64,000 bases of DNA. Origin: Streptomyces sp. NRRL F-6492. GTDB lineage: Bacteria > Actinomycetota > Actinomycetes > Streptomycetales > Streptomycetaceae. The position numbers were made by a program, and so were the translations under genes. Location: positions 36,432 to 100,431 of the forward strand of contig NZ_LGEG01000057.1 in assembly GCF_001280125.1 (NCBI RefSeq). Direction: 5' to 3'. Below, one piece after another: positions 23,994-32,955 of the stretch; position 1 is the stretch's first letter, and the number at the start of each line of letters is the position of its first letter. The notes below the pieces were generated by a model. It was not told where the DNA came from. It searched no databases and saw only the letters and a program-made list of their open reading frames with translations.

Positions 23994-25337
23994 TCACAGT
24001 GGCTGTTTCCTGAGCGCGGCGCGCAGCCGCAGCGCCCGCCGGGCGAGGCGGCGGACCTTCGGGTGCCGGGGGAGGGGCAGGCCGCCGGGGAGCCCCAGGG
24101 CGGTGAGGCGGCGGCGGGTGAAGTGGTGCCGGGTGCGCTCGGCGAGCGGCCCCGACAGGTGCCGTACCGCCGCCGTCCGCAGCTCCGGCCGGATCTTCGG
24201 CTGCATGGCGAAGCCGACCGCCGCGACCAGGTCGTTCAGCTCCTCCGTACCGATCGCGGGAGCACCGGCCCCCGGGGCGTCGAGGGGCGGGACGACCGCG
24301 TCCACGACCGTGAGCGGGATCCGGTTGCTGTTCTGGAACGGGGTGAGCCGCTCCAGGAGGGCGCGCGTGCCGACCCGGGCGACCGGCAGGCCGTAGAAGG
24401 TGCGCGCGGTGAGCAGCGCCGTCGAGAAGCAGCCGACGACGAGGGCGGGCCGCAGCTCGCGGTAGAGCACCTCCGCGAGGACGGGCCGGTCCTCGACCGT
24501 CAGCTCCGCGCCCAGCTCCTCCGCCGTGCGCACCAGCGTCCGCGACCAGGCGTCCGGCGCCGTCGGGTGCGGCTTGAAGACGAGCCGCCGGTGGCCCAGG
24601 GCGACCGCGCCCCGCACCATCCGCAGGTGCAGCTCCTCCTCCTCGGCGGCGGTCAGCAGGTTCAGGGCCGCCAGGTACTGGCCCAGGAGCAGCACCGGGC
24701 CCTCCTCGGCGGCCGTACCCGGGTCCGGGCCCGCCAGCTCCTCGACGCACTTGGTGAACGCCTCGACCGGTACGGCCTCCGGCACCGCGCCGAACTCCCC
24801 GAGCAGCAGCGGCGCGAGCCCGGGGACCAGGTCCAGGTGGAGCAGCCGGGACACCCGGCCGCCGATCAGCGGGTCGATCTTGTTGCGGGTCGGTCCGTAG
24901 CTCATCAGCCCGTCCGCGTACACCGTGACCGGCGCGTCGGGGAGGAGCTGGGCGATCGCGAGCGCGGGCGTCACCTGGATCGACTCCAGGGCCAGCTCGA
25001 CCCGGTCGTCCCCGAGCCCCCAGAGCCTGCGCAGATGGCGCTGGAGGAGGGGGAGGTCGCTCGCGCGGGGGGTCCAGCCGCCCGGGTGGAGCGGGGAGAT
25101 CACCTCGTTCCAGGAGAGGACGGAGTCGAAGCGGCCGCGCAGCCGCGCGAAGCCCTCGGCCTCGCCGAGGGCGGGCGTCGTCTCCGGCACGGGCGCGTTG
25201 TTGGTGACCAGGAGGATCCGGCGGTCGGCGGAGCCGAAGCAGCCGCTGTCGATCGCGGCGGCGAGCGTCACCGCGCCGTAGAGGGTGGAGGCGCAGAAGA
25301 CCTGCGTGGTGCGGCGGGGGCGCGTACGGGAGCTCAC
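23994..25337 (-). CDS. Polysialyltransferase-like glycosyltransferase (POLYST family)
   Basis: 447 residues from GTG 25337. The start overlaps the stop of the upstream GT2 gene (GTGA, 4 bp). The N-terminal domain begins T-Q-V-F-C-A-S-T-L-Y-G-A-V-T-L-A-A-A-I-D; the C-terminal domain has the conserved F-K-P-H-P motif and a V-G-C-F-S-T-A-L segment, both typical of alpha-2,8-polysialyltransferase-like enzymes. The C-terminus is very basic, suggesting membrane association. Together with a nonulosonate synthase and CMP-transferase nearby, this suggests transfer of a nonulosonate into a wall glycopolymer. From memory, homologous S. coelicolor genes are linked to teichulosonic acid. Confidence 0.8.
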   Translation of the reverse strand: MSSRTRPRRTTQVFCASTLYGAVTLAAAIDSGCFGSADRRILLVTNNAPVPETTPALGEAEGFARLRGRFDSVLSWNEVISPLHPGGWTPRASDLPLLQRHLRRLWGLGDDRVELALESIQVTPALAIAQLLPDAPVTVYADGLMSYGPTRNKIDPLIGGRVSRLLHLDLVPGLAPLLLGEFGAVPEAVPVEAFTKCVEELAGPDPGTAAEEGPVLLLGQYLAALNLLTAAEEEELHLRMVRGAVALGHRRLVFKPHPTAPDAWSRTLVRTAEELGAELTVEDRPVLAEVLYRELRPALVVGCFSTALLTARTFYGLPVARVGTRALLERLTPFQNSNRIPLTVVDAVVPPLDAPGAGAPAIGTEELNDLVAAVGFAMQPKIRPELRTAAVRHLSGPLAERTRHHFTRRRLTALGLPGGLPLPRHPKVRRLARRALRLRAALRKQPL

Positions 25338-26362
25338 GCGGCCACCTCCGGCGCGGACGGGGCGGCGGTGCCGGGACCGGACGCCGGACCCCCCGGCGGC
25401 GGCGCCGGCCGCCGCCTGCGCAGTCTGCGCAGCAGCGTCGCGCGGTCGCCGCCCATCGCCGTCAGGGCCTCGTCGAGGACGTCCTGCGGCATCCGCCGCA
25501 GCGCCCCCGCGCTCATCGCCCTCAACTGCCGGGCCACCTCCGGCTCGAACCTGTCGATCGAACCGACGTGGTGGGAGATCACCGCGCAATAGGTGCGCAC
25601 GGCTTTCGGGAGGAGGAGATCCGCGTCGCGGTCCCGTGCCGTTTCCGCGATCACCTGGTCGAAAGCGCGGATGAAATCCAATTGCCGCACGTCACCGATC
25701 TGCGTGAGGGAAGTCGCCACTCCGCGCCGGTAGAAGACGCCGAGTTCCCCGACCGCCGCGAACGATTCCGCCTCGCGGTGCAGCCGCCAGATCCACGGCC
25801 GGTCCTCGGCCGTCCGCAGCCCGTGCGTGAAGTGCAGCAGGCCCCGGTCCAGGAGCCGCCGGTGATAGATCCCGGCCCAGGCGTACGGGTAGTCGACGGA
25901 GGTCGTCCGGTGCGCCGGCAGGATCGCGTCCCTCGGGCGCAGCACCTCGCCGCGCCGGGGGACCGGCGCCCGGCGCACCCCGCGCTCGCGGCCGGTCACG
26001 GAGACGTGGTCGGTGCGCAGGAAGTCGCAGCCCAGCTCCTCGGCGGCCGCGACGAGCCGGTCGTAGTGCCCGGGGGCGAGCCAGTCGTCCCCGTCGAGGA
26101 AGGCGACGTACTCGCCGCGGGCGGCGTCCAGCCCGGTGTTCCGGGCCGTGGCGAGGCCCTCGTTGCGCGCGTGCCGGAGCAGGACGGCACCCGGGATCTC
26201 GCGCGCGGCCCGTTCGAGGAGCTCCGGGGTCCCGTCCGACGAGCAGTCGTCGACCAGCAGGAACTCGAAGTCCTCGCGGGCGTTGGCCCGCAGGCTCGTG
26301 AGGGTGTCGGGGGCGTATGTCTGCACGTTGAAGAACGGCACGACGACGGAGAGCTTGACCAC
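25334..26362 (-). CDS. Family 2 glycosyltransferase
   Basis: 342 residues from GTG 26362. The GT-A domain begins K-L-S-V-V-V-P-F-F-N-V, with D-D-C-S-S-D-G-T (nucleotide-sugar binding), R-N-x-G-L-A-T-A-R-N-T-G-L-D-A-A-R-G and the metal-binding motif L-D-G-D-D-W. The C-terminal region holds an E-D-R-P-W-I-W acceptor motif similar to those of teichoic-acid glycosyltransferases. The last 25 residues are Pro/Gly-rich. It is co-translated with the polysialyltransferase-like gene and divergent from the rest of the wall-polymer cluster across 219 bp. Confidence 0.9.
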   Translation of the reverse strand: MVKLSVVVPFFNVQTYAPDTLTSLRANAREDFEFLLVDDCSSDGTPELLERAAREIPGAVLLRHARNEGLATARNTGLDAARGEYVAFLDGDDWLAPGHYDRLVAAAEELGCDFLRTDHVSVTGRERGVRRAPVPRRGEVLRPRDAILPAHRTTSVDYPYAWAGIYHRRLLDRGLLHFTHGLRTAEDRPWIWRLHREAESFAAVGELGVFYRRGVATSLTQIGDVRQLDFIRAFDQVIAETARDRDADLLLPKAVRTYCAVISHHVGSIDRFEPEVARQLRAMSAGALRRMPQDVLDEALTAMGGDRATLLRRLRRRRPAPPPGGPASGPGTAAPSAPEVAA

Positions 26363-26581
26363 GCGGCCGACGCTAGGCGCCGGCCCGGCATTCCCTCCGA
26401 CCGGCGGGGGGACGTCCGGTGAACACCGAGCGGCGGTCCGCTTAACCGCCTTTTCCAAAGAGGGGAATCAGGCCGCGGCCGACCGGATATCGGTCCGCTT
26501 CAGAATGCGGTGTGGCTCTGTTCACCGGCTGTTGCGGCCCAGTTGGGCCGGAAAGCGGAATGCCCTTCTAGCGTCCTCGAC

Positions 26582-27871
26582 GTGCCATCACGTACCCGAG
26601 AAGCGATACGCGTCGCCGTACTCGCCGACTCCGACACCCGGTGGAAATGGGGCGCCCTCACCGCGCGCCGCATCACGGCGACGGCCGCCGAACCCACCGG
26701 CTTCGTCCTGCGCGGACGCGCCACCCCCACCGCCCGCCAGCTCGCCGAGACCGGGGTGTCCACGCACCCCCCGCGCGAGGTGACGGGCGCGGAGTTCCTG
26801 CGCGCCGTACGGGACGCGGAGACGCGCGGCGAGGGGTACGACGTGCTCGTCCTCGCCCTCGTCGGCGGCACCGTCCGGGCCGTCCTCCAGGGCCTGGCCG
26901 ACCTGCGCCCCGCCCGGCGCCCGGTGATCGTCACCGGCTACGTCGGGGTGGTCTACGAGAAGCTGACCGACGGGCTCCTGCTGCGCCACGGCGCCGACGT
27001 CGTCCTCGCCAACTCCCGCCACGACGCGGAGCGCTTCCGCGCGGTGTACGAAGGGGTGGGCGCGAGCGCCGAGCCGGTCGTGGAGGCGGCGCTGCCCTTC
27101 CTCGGCGGCGCCCCGTACGCCCCCGCCGCCGGCCGCGACACCCTGGTCTTCGCCGCCCAGCCCTCCGTGCCCGCCACCCGCGCCGAACGCGCCTACGTGC
27201 TGCGGCGGCTGATCGGGCACGCCCGGCTCCACCCGGGCCGCGAGGTGCTCCTCAAGCTCCGCTCCAAGCCGGGCGAACACACCACGCACCTGGAGGAGTT
27301 CCCGTTCCAGAAGCTGGTCCGCGAGCTCGACCCGCCGGACAACTTCCGCCTCGTGTACGGGCACATGGGCGAGGTCCTGGACCGCACCGACCTCCTGGTC
27401 ACCGTCTCCTCGACGGCCGCCCTCGAAGCCCTGCACCGGCGGATCCCCACCGCGGTCCTCACCGACCTCGGGGTCCGCGAGGCGCTCGGCAACCACCACT
27501 TCGTCGGCTCCGGCCTGCTGACCTCCTTCGACCTGCTCGACGAGGGGGCCGTGCCGACGCCCGACGAGACCTGGCTCGCCCGCCAGGGAGTCGCCTCCGA
27601 CGGCTCGTACGAGGAGGCCTTCGACGCGGCCCGCGACCGGGTCGCCGCCCTCCTGGCGCTGCCCGAACGGCCCCCGGTCACCCCCTACTACACCGCGCGG
27701 ACGGCCCCCGGCTACCTGCCCGGGATCCTCGCCCGCCACCGCCTGGACGTCACCGCGCCGGAGCCCCGCGAGAGCGGCCTGCGCCGGATCGTCCGGGAGG
27801 CCGCGCGGGGCGCGTACCGCCACGGCGTGCAGCGCGTCGCCCCCGTCGTCCGCCGCCTGGGAGAACTCTGA
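26582..27871 (+). CDS. Putative glycosyltransferase of the wall-polymer cluster (DUF6716-like)
   Basis: 429 residues from GTG 26582. The N-terminal half has a Rossmann-like pattern (I-R-V-A-V-L-A-D-S-D-T-R-W-K-W-G) and the C-terminal half a GT-B-like pattern with V-L-L-K-L-R-S-K-P-G-E-H-T-T-H and T-V-S-S-T-A-A-L-E-A-L, where UDP- or CMP-sugar transferases usually bind the phosphate. The family is known to me only from Streptomyces wall-polymer loci. Its last base overlaps the ATG of the CMP-transferase gene, so the two are translationally coupled. The transferase role is inferred. Confidence 0.7.
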   Translation: MPSRTREAIRVAVLADSDTRWKWGALTARRITATAAEPTGFVLRGRATPTARQLAETGVSTHPPREVTGAEFLRAVRDAETRGEGYDVLVLALVGGTVRAVLQGLADLRPARRPVIVTGYVGVVYEKLTDGLLLRHGADVVLANSRHDAERFRAVYEGVGASAEPVVEAALPFLGGAPYAPAAGRDTLVFAAQPSVPATRAERAYVLRRLIGHARLHPGREVLLKLRSKPGEHTTHLEEFPFQKLVRELDPPDNFRLVYGHMGEVLDRTDLLVTVSSTAALEALHRRIPTAVLTDLGVREALGNHHFVGSGLLTSFDLLDEGAVPTPDETWLARQGVASDGSYEEAFDAARDRVAALLALPERPPVTPYYTARTAPGYLPGILARHRLDVTAPEPRESGLRRIVREAARGAYRHGVQRVAPVVRRLGEL

Positions 27872-29136
27872 TGACCACCACGCCCGCGCCCGGGGCTGCC
27901 GCGCCCGCGCCCGCCACGCCTGCCGCGCCCGCGCCCGCGTCCGCCCCCGTCGTGCTCGCCGTGATCCCCGCCCGGGGCGGCTCCAAGGGCGTGCCCGCCA
28001 AGAACCTCGCCCCGGTGGCCGGGGTCCCCCTGGTCGGCCGCGCCGTCCACGCCTGCCTCGGCGCCCGCTCCGTCACCCACGTCGTGGTCTCCACCGACGA
28101 CCCCGCCATCGCGGCCGCGGCCCGCGCCGCCGGCGCCGAGGCCGTGCACCGCCCCGCCGCGCTCGCGGGCGACACCGCCACCAGCGAGGCCGCCGTCCTG
28201 CACGCCCTGGACGCCTTCGAGGCCGCCCGCGGCCGCGCCGCCGACGTGGTCCTCCTCGTCCAGTGCACCAGCCCCTTCCTCACCTCCGACGAGGTCGCGG
28301 AGACCGCCGGCCGGATCCTCTCCGGCGCCGCCGACACGGCCTTCACGGCCGCCCCGTCGCACGGCTTCCTCTGGCGCGAGGCGGCGGAGGGCGCCGAGGG
28401 CGTCAACCACGACAAGGCCCACCGCCCCCGCCGCCAGGACCGGGAGCCCGAGTACCTGGAGACCGGCGCCGTCTACGCCATGGCCGCGCCCGGCTTCCGC
28501 GCCCACCGGCACCGCTTCTTCGGCCGCACCGCGCTCGTCGCCACCGACCCCGCCCGGGTCCTGGAGATCGACGACCCGCACGACCTGGCCCGCGCCAAGG
28601 CCCTCGCCCCGCTCCTGGACGCGCCCGTCACCCCCGGCTTCGCCGACGTGGACGCGGTGGTCCTGGACTTCGACGGCACCCAGACCGACGACCGGGTCCA
28701 CCTCGACGCCGAGGGACGCGAGTTCGTCTCCGCACACCGCGGCGACGGCCTCGGCATCGCCGCCCTGCGCCGCGCCGGCCTCCCCGTCCTCATCCTCTCC
28801 ACCGAGCGGAACGCCGTCGTCGCCGCCCGCGCCCGCAAGCTCCGCATCCCCGTCCTGCACGGCATCGACCGCAAGGACCGGGCCCTCAAGGAGTGGTGCG
28901 AGGCCGAGGGCATCGACCCGCAGCGCGTCCTCTACGCCGGCAACGACGTCAACGACCTGCCCTGCTTCCACCTCGTCGGCTGGCCCGTCGCGGTGAGCAG
29001 CGCCCACGACTCCGTACGGGCCGCCGCCCGCGCGGTCACCGTCACCCCCGGCGGCGCCGGGGCGATCCGCGAGATCGCCGCCTGGCTCCTCGGACCCGAG
29101 CTCGACACCCCCGCACGCACGACCCCCGAACCCTAA
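27871..29136 (+). CDS. Fusion of CMP-nonulosonate cytidylyltransferase and KdsC-type HAD phosphatase
   Basis: 421 residues. After an Ala/Pro-rich N-terminus of about 27 residues, the cytidylyltransferase domain (about 28-250) shows I-P-A-R-G-G-S-K-G-V-P-x-K-N-L, L-L-V-Q-C-T-S-P-F and E-T-G-A-V-Y. The HAD domain (about 262-410) shows D-F-D-G-T-Q-T-D, a T-E-R-N segment, and G-N-D-V-N-D-L-P, as in KdsC/Neu5Ac-9-P phosphatases. It could both dephosphorylate a nonulosonate 9-phosphate and activate it with CTP. The next gene encodes the nonulosonate synthase. Confidence 0.9.
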   Translation: MTTTPAPGAAAPAPATPAAPAPASAPVVLAVIPARGGSKGVPAKNLAPVAGVPLVGRAVHACLGARSVTHVVVSTDDPAIAAAARAAGAEAVHRPAALAGDTATSEAAVLHALDAFEAARGRAADVVLLVQCTSPFLTSDEVAETAGRILSGAADTAFTAAPSHGFLWREAAEGAEGVNHDKAHRPRRQDREPEYLETGAVYAMAAPGFRAHRHRFFGRTALVATDPARVLEIDDPHDLARAKALAPLLDAPVTPGFADVDAVVLDFDGTQTDDRVHLDAEGREFVSAHRGDGLGIAALRRAGLPVLILSTERNAVVAARARKLRIPVLHGIDRKDRALKEWCEAEGIDPQRVLYAGNDVNDLPCFHLVGWPVAVSSAHDSVRAAARAVTVTPGGAGAIREIAAWLLGPELDTPARTTPEP

Positions 29137-29148
29137 GGAAACAGCACC

Positions 29149-30042
29149 ATGAGCACCCGTCTGCGCACCCTCGGCGCCAAGACCGCCGGCCCCGGCCAGT
29201 CCGTCTACGTCACCGGCGAGATCGGCATCAACCACAACGGCGAGCTGGAGAACGCCCTCGCCCTGATCGACGTCGCCGCCGAGGCCGGCTGCGACGCGGT
29301 CAAGTTCCAGAAGCGCACCCCCGAGATCTGCACCCCGCGCGACCAGTGGGACATCGAGCGGGACACCCCGTGGGGCCGCATGACGTACATCGACTACCGC
29401 CACCGCGTGGAGTTCGGCGAGGAGGAGTACCGGGCCATCGACGCGCACTGCGAGGAGCGCGGCATCGACTGGTTCGCCTCCCCGTGGGACACCGAGGCCG
29501 TCGCCTTCCTGGAGAAGTTCGACGTCCCCGCCCACAAGGTCGCCTCCGCCTCCCTCACCGACGACGAGCTGCTGCGCGAGCTGCGCGCCACCGGCCGCAC
29601 GGTCATCCTCTCCACCGGCATGTCGACGCCGAAGCAGATCCGGCACGCCGTCGAGGTCCTCGGCAGCGACAACATCCTGCTCTGCCACGCCACCTCCACC
29701 TACCCGGCCAGGGCCGAGGAGCTCAACCTGCGCGTCATCCAGACGCTCCGGGAGGAGTACCCGAACGTCCCGATCGGCTACTCCGGCCACGAGACCGGCC
29801 TCCAGACCACGCTGGCCGCCGTCGCCCTCGGCGCCGTCTTCGTCGAGCGCCACATCACCCTCGACCGCGCCATGTGGGGCTCCGACCAGGCCGCCTCCGT
29901 CGAGCCCCAGGGCCTGACGCGCCTGGTCCGCGACATCCGCACCATCGAGACGGCCCTCGGCGACGGGGTCAAGAAGGTGTACGAGTCGGAGCTCGGCCCG
30001 ATGAAGAAGCTCCGCCGGGTCCAGGGGGCCGGCGCCGCATGA
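29149..30042 (+). CDS. NeuB-family nonulosonate (Kdn/N-acetylneuraminate-type) synthase
   Basis: 297 residues. The NeuB TIM barrel condenses phosphoenolpyruvate with a hexose or its 6-phosphate. Visible motifs are E-I-G-I-N-H-N-G, D-A-V-K-F-Q-K-R, W-F-A-S-P-W-D, S-T-G-M-S-T, L-C-H-A-T-S-T-Y-P and G-Y-S-G-H-E. The SAF (antifreeze-like) domain found at the C-terminus of many sialic-acid synthases is absent, so the protein is short. The phosphatase domain fused to the next enzyme suggests a 9-phosphate product such as Kdn-9-P, which is an inference. Confidence 0.9.
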   Translation: MSTRLRTLGAKTAGPGQSVYVTGEIGINHNGELENALALIDVAAEAGCDAVKFQKRTPEICTPRDQWDIERDTPWGRMTYIDYRHRVEFGEEEYRAIDAHCEERGIDWFASPWDTEAVAFLEKFDVPAHKVASASLTDDELLRELRATGRTVILSTGMSTPKQIRHAVEVLGSDNILLCHATSTYPARAEELNLRVIQTLREEYPNVPIGYSGHETGLQTTLAAVALGAVFVERHITLDRAMWGSDQAASVEPQGLTRLVRDIRTIETALGDGVKKVYESELGPMKKLRRVQGAGAA

Positions 30043-31235
30043 CCGGGCAGCTGGCGTTCGTCGAGAGCCCCGTCCAGCTCCTCAACGTCCTGGAATGGGC
30101 CCACACCCGGTCCACCGGCCCGTCCTCCGCGACGGGCACGGCACCCACCGCCGACGCGCCCGGCACGGGCACGGCCCCCGGCACCGGGGCCCCCGCACCC
30201 GTCACGGCGTCCGGTACCGCGCCAGCCCCCGCCCCGGACGCGGCCCCCGCCGCGTCCCCCCTCACGGTCGTCGTCCTCTCGCCGACCGACCCCATGTCGC
30301 GTGGCCAGCTGCGCCGGATGGCCCAGCTGGCCCGCGACGAGGGCCTCACCGTCCACTGGCAGGAGGCCCGCGGCGGCCGGGGCGCCCTCGTCCGCACCCT
30401 GCGCCGGCTCGCCGGGCCGCTGCGCTCGGCGGAGCGGGTGATCATCGGGGACCCGTTCTCCCGGTACGTCCAGCTGCTCCTGACCCTCTTCGGCCCCCGG
30501 CACCTGACCGTGGTCGACGACGGCACGGCGACCATGGAGTTCGCCGCCCAGCTCGGCCGCGGCGAGCGCCTGGTCCGCTGGCACCGCAAGGGCAGCCTGG
30601 GTCCGCGCGAGCTGGTCCTCGCCCCCGTGACCACCCTGGCCCGGCGGCGGCTCGCCCCGGCCCGGGGCCGCACCGTCGAGGTCTTCACCTCGCTGCCCGT
30701 CCAGGCGCCGGCGGGCGTCGAGGTCACGGAGAACACCTACGCCTGGACCCGCTCCCGCTTCGGCCCGCCGCTGCTCACCGGCGGCGCCGACCTGGTCGGC
30801 ACCTCGCTGGTGGAGACGGGGGTGGTCGACGCCGGCCACTACACCCGGGTCGTCGGCGAACTCGCCCGGACCCACGGCGCCACCCGCTACTTCGCGCACC
30901 GCAGGGAGAGCGCCGAGAAGCTGCACCGGATCGCGGTCGAGACGGGCCTCCAGGTGGTCCGGCCCGATCTGCCCCTGGAGCTGGTCGCCCGGCGCGGCCC
31001 GGTCGGCCGCACGATCGTCAGCTTCCCGTCCACGGTCGTGCACACCCTGCCGCTGGCCCTGGCCGGCACGGGCGTGAAGGTCGCGGTCTGCGAGGTGGCG
31101 CCCGAATGGCTGCGGGCCACCGCCTCCCCCCGCGCGCAGGGCTTCCTGTCCGGGGTGACGGGCACGGCCGCCCACGAGGTCGACCGGCTCACGGCGCGCA
31201 GGACCCCCTCCGTCGACCGGCTGGGATTCGGCTGA
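30039..31235 (+). CDS. Putative sialyltransferase-like protein of the wall-polymer cluster
   Basis: 398 residues; the ATG overlaps the synthase stop by 4 bp. It begins Q-L-A-F-V-E-S-P-V-Q-L-L-N-V-L-E-W, a start typical of GT52/polysialyltransferase-like enzymes. An internal region has D-D-G-T-A-T-M-E-F and a late F-P-S-T-V-V-H-T-L element, the position of the S/T motif in that superfamily. Residues about 26-72 form an Ala/Pro/Thr/Gly insertion interrupting the first Rossmann strand. Transfer of the CMP-activated nonulosonate is inferred from fold hints and context. Confidence 0.65.
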   Translation: MTGQLAFVESPVQLLNVLEWAHTRSTGPSSATGTAPTADAPGTGTAPGTGAPAPVTASGTAPAPAPDAAPAASPLTVVVLSPTDPMSRGQLRRMAQLARDEGLTVHWQEARGGRGALVRTLRRLAGPLRSAERVIIGDPFSRYVQLLLTLFGPRHLTVVDDGTATMEFAAQLGRGERLVRWHRKGSLGPRELVLAPVTTLARRRLAPARGRTVEVFTSLPVQAPAGVEVTENTYAWTRSRFGPPLLTGGADLVGTSLVETGVVDAGHYTRVVGELARTHGATRYFAHRRESAEKLHRIAVETGLQVVRPDLPLELVARRGPVGRTIVSFPSTVVHTLPLALAGTGVKVAVCEVAPEWLRATASPRAQGFLSGVTGTAAHEVDRLTARRTPSVDRLGFG

Positions 31236-31385
31236 TGTTTCCCGCCGTCCGTGCGGGGCAATCGGGTGAGGATACCCACACGGGGTGGTCCTTAAGCCCG
31301 GAAAATCGAGGTTCTTTCCCCTAACGGACTGAACTTTTCGTGATCAACGGGCAGTTGACCACCCCGAAGGCCTACCCTTCAAAAG

Positions 31386-32609
31386 GTGAACCAGTTGATG
31401 TCCCGTGAGCCAGGCTCCGCCACTCTGCCCGGAAAGCTGCCCGCAACCCTGCGCGACGAACTGATCATGTTCCGCAGGGACTTGCACATGCACCCCGAGC
31501 TCGGGAAGCAGGAGTTCCGTACGACCGCCGCGCTCAAGGCCCGCCTGGAGGCGGCCGGCCTCGCGCCGGAGGTGCTTCCGGCCGGCACCGGACTCATCTG
31601 TGACATCGGCACGCCGGACCCGGACCGGCCCATGCTGGCGATCCGCGCCGACCTCGACGCGCTGCCCATCCCGGACGTCAAGACCGTGTCCTACCGCTCC
31701 ACCGTGGCCAACCGGGCCCACGCCTGCGGACACGACGTCCACACCGCCTCCGTCCTCGGCGCGGGCCTCGTCCTCGCCGGGCTCGACCGGCAGGGGCTCC
31801 TGCCCAACGCCGTGCGGCTGATCTTCCAGCCCGCCGAGGAGGTCCTCCCCGGCGGCGCCGCCGACGCCGTCGAGGCCGGCGCCCTGAACGGCGTCGGCCG
31901 GATCATCGCCGTCCACTGCGACCCCAGGGTCGACGCGGGCAGGATCGGCCTGCGCGCCGGCCCCATCACCTCCGCCTGCGACCGGCTGGAGGTGACCCTG
32001 GACGGCCCCGGCGGCCACACCGCCCGGCCGCACCTCACCACCGACCTGGTCACCGCCGCCGCCCGCATCGCCACCGACGTCCCCGCCGTCCTGGCCCGCC
32101 GCGTCGACGCCCGCTCGGGCCTCTCGGTCACCTGGGGCCGCATCGAGTCCGGCCACGCCCCCAACGTCATCCCGCAGCACGCCGAGCTCTCCGGCACCGT
32201 CCGCTGCCTCGACCTGCCGGCCTGGCGCGACGCGCCCGACCTGGTGCACGCGGCGATCGACGAGATCGCGTCCCTGCACCGGGCCAAGTCGACCGTCACC
32301 TACGTCCGGGGCGTCCCGCCGGTCGTCAACGACGCGACCGTCGCCGAACTGCTCCGCGACGCCATGACCGCCCGGCGCGGGGTGCACGCGATCGAGGACA
32401 CCGAGCAGAGCCTCGGCGGCGAGGACTTCTCCTGGTACCTGGAGCACGTCCCCGGCGCCATGGCCCGCCTCGGCGTCCGCACGCCCGGCGACACCCGCGT
32501 CCGCGACCTGCACGCCGGCGACTTCGACGTGGACGAGGACTCCATCGAGACGGCCGTGGAGCTCTTCACGGCGGCGGCCCTGCTCACCGGCGACGTCCCG
32601 GAGGCCTGA
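31386..32609 (+). CDS. M20-family amidohydrolase
   Basis: 407 residues. Metal-binding motifs of the IAA-amino-acid hydrolase/hippuricase group are present: H-M-H-P-E-L-G, R-A-D-L-D-A-L-P, A-C-G-H-D-V-H-T-A, Q-P-A-E-E-V-L-P-G-G-A and, near the end, L-G-G-E-D-F-S-W-Y. It hydrolyses an N-acyl amino acid or a similar amide. The GTG at 31386 is used here; an ATG at 31398 is equally possible. Upstream, widely spaced arms CGGGGTGGTC/GACCACCCCG (31281-31290 and 31357-31366) could form a regulatory hairpin. Confidence 0.9.
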   Translation: MNQLMSREPGSATLPGKLPATLRDELIMFRRDLHMHPELGKQEFRTTAALKARLEAAGLAPEVLPAGTGLICDIGTPDPDRPMLAIRADLDALPIPDVKTVSYRSTVANRAHACGHDVHTASVLGAGLVLAGLDRQGLLPNAVRLIFQPAEEVLPGGAADAVEAGALNGVGRIIAVHCDPRVDAGRIGLRAGPITSACDRLEVTLDGPGGHTARPHLTTDLVTAAARIATDVPAVLARRVDARSGLSVTWGRIESGHAPNVIPQHAELSGTVRCLDLPAWRDAPDLVHAAIDEIASLHRAKSTVTYVRGVPPVVNDATVAELLRDAMTARRGVHAIEDTEQSLGGEDFSWYLEHVPGAMARLGVRTPGDTRVRDLHAGDFDVDEDSIETAVELFTAAALLTGDVPEA

Positions 32610-32955
32610 AACCCCGGGCGGCATCCGGGCGGCCTTGGACCCCGGCCCCACGGGGCCGGGCGCCCGAGCGGCGTTTTCCGGCCGGACGGACCCCTTCATC
32701 CGTCCGGCCCACCCCGTCCCCCGCACGGCCCAGCGCCCGGCGTGTCAGACGTACGCCCCCTGTCGCACCGGGCGACCCCACCGGTATAACCGACGGTACC
32801 GGGCCGAACGCCCTCGGTCGCCCCGCGCGGCCGGTTCGCGACGATCCGATAACGACTCATGAACGGGTCTTTAACTGACATCTACGCGCGTTACGATCGC
32901 CGCGAAACCAGCGCCGGAAGAGGCGCTTTCGGTCAGTCTTGAAGGGACCCTCCTC
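32610..32955 (+). promoter_or_regulatory. Promoter region of nucleoside-binding lipoprotein with palindromic operator
   Basis: 346 bp without a gene. A motif CTACGCGCGTTA (32882-32893) lies between a possible -35 TTTAAC (32870-32875) and -10 TACGAT (32892-32897, 16-bp spacing). The same 12-bp motif recurs at 34110, 38667 and 57446, always ahead of nucleoside-uptake or salvage genes. The ribosome site GAAGGGA is at 32941. Confidence 0.7.

Noticed and set aside
30095..31324. Alternative plus-strand frame overlapping the transferase-like gene
   Set aside because: Arg/Pro-rich shadow frame with no start signal; the 30039 gene is coupled to the synthase gene by ATGA.
31281..31366. Inverted repeat CGGGGTGGTC/GACCACCCCG as a riboswitch
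   Set aside because: Arms are 66 bases apart with no conserved aptamer features; only mentioned as a possible hairpin.
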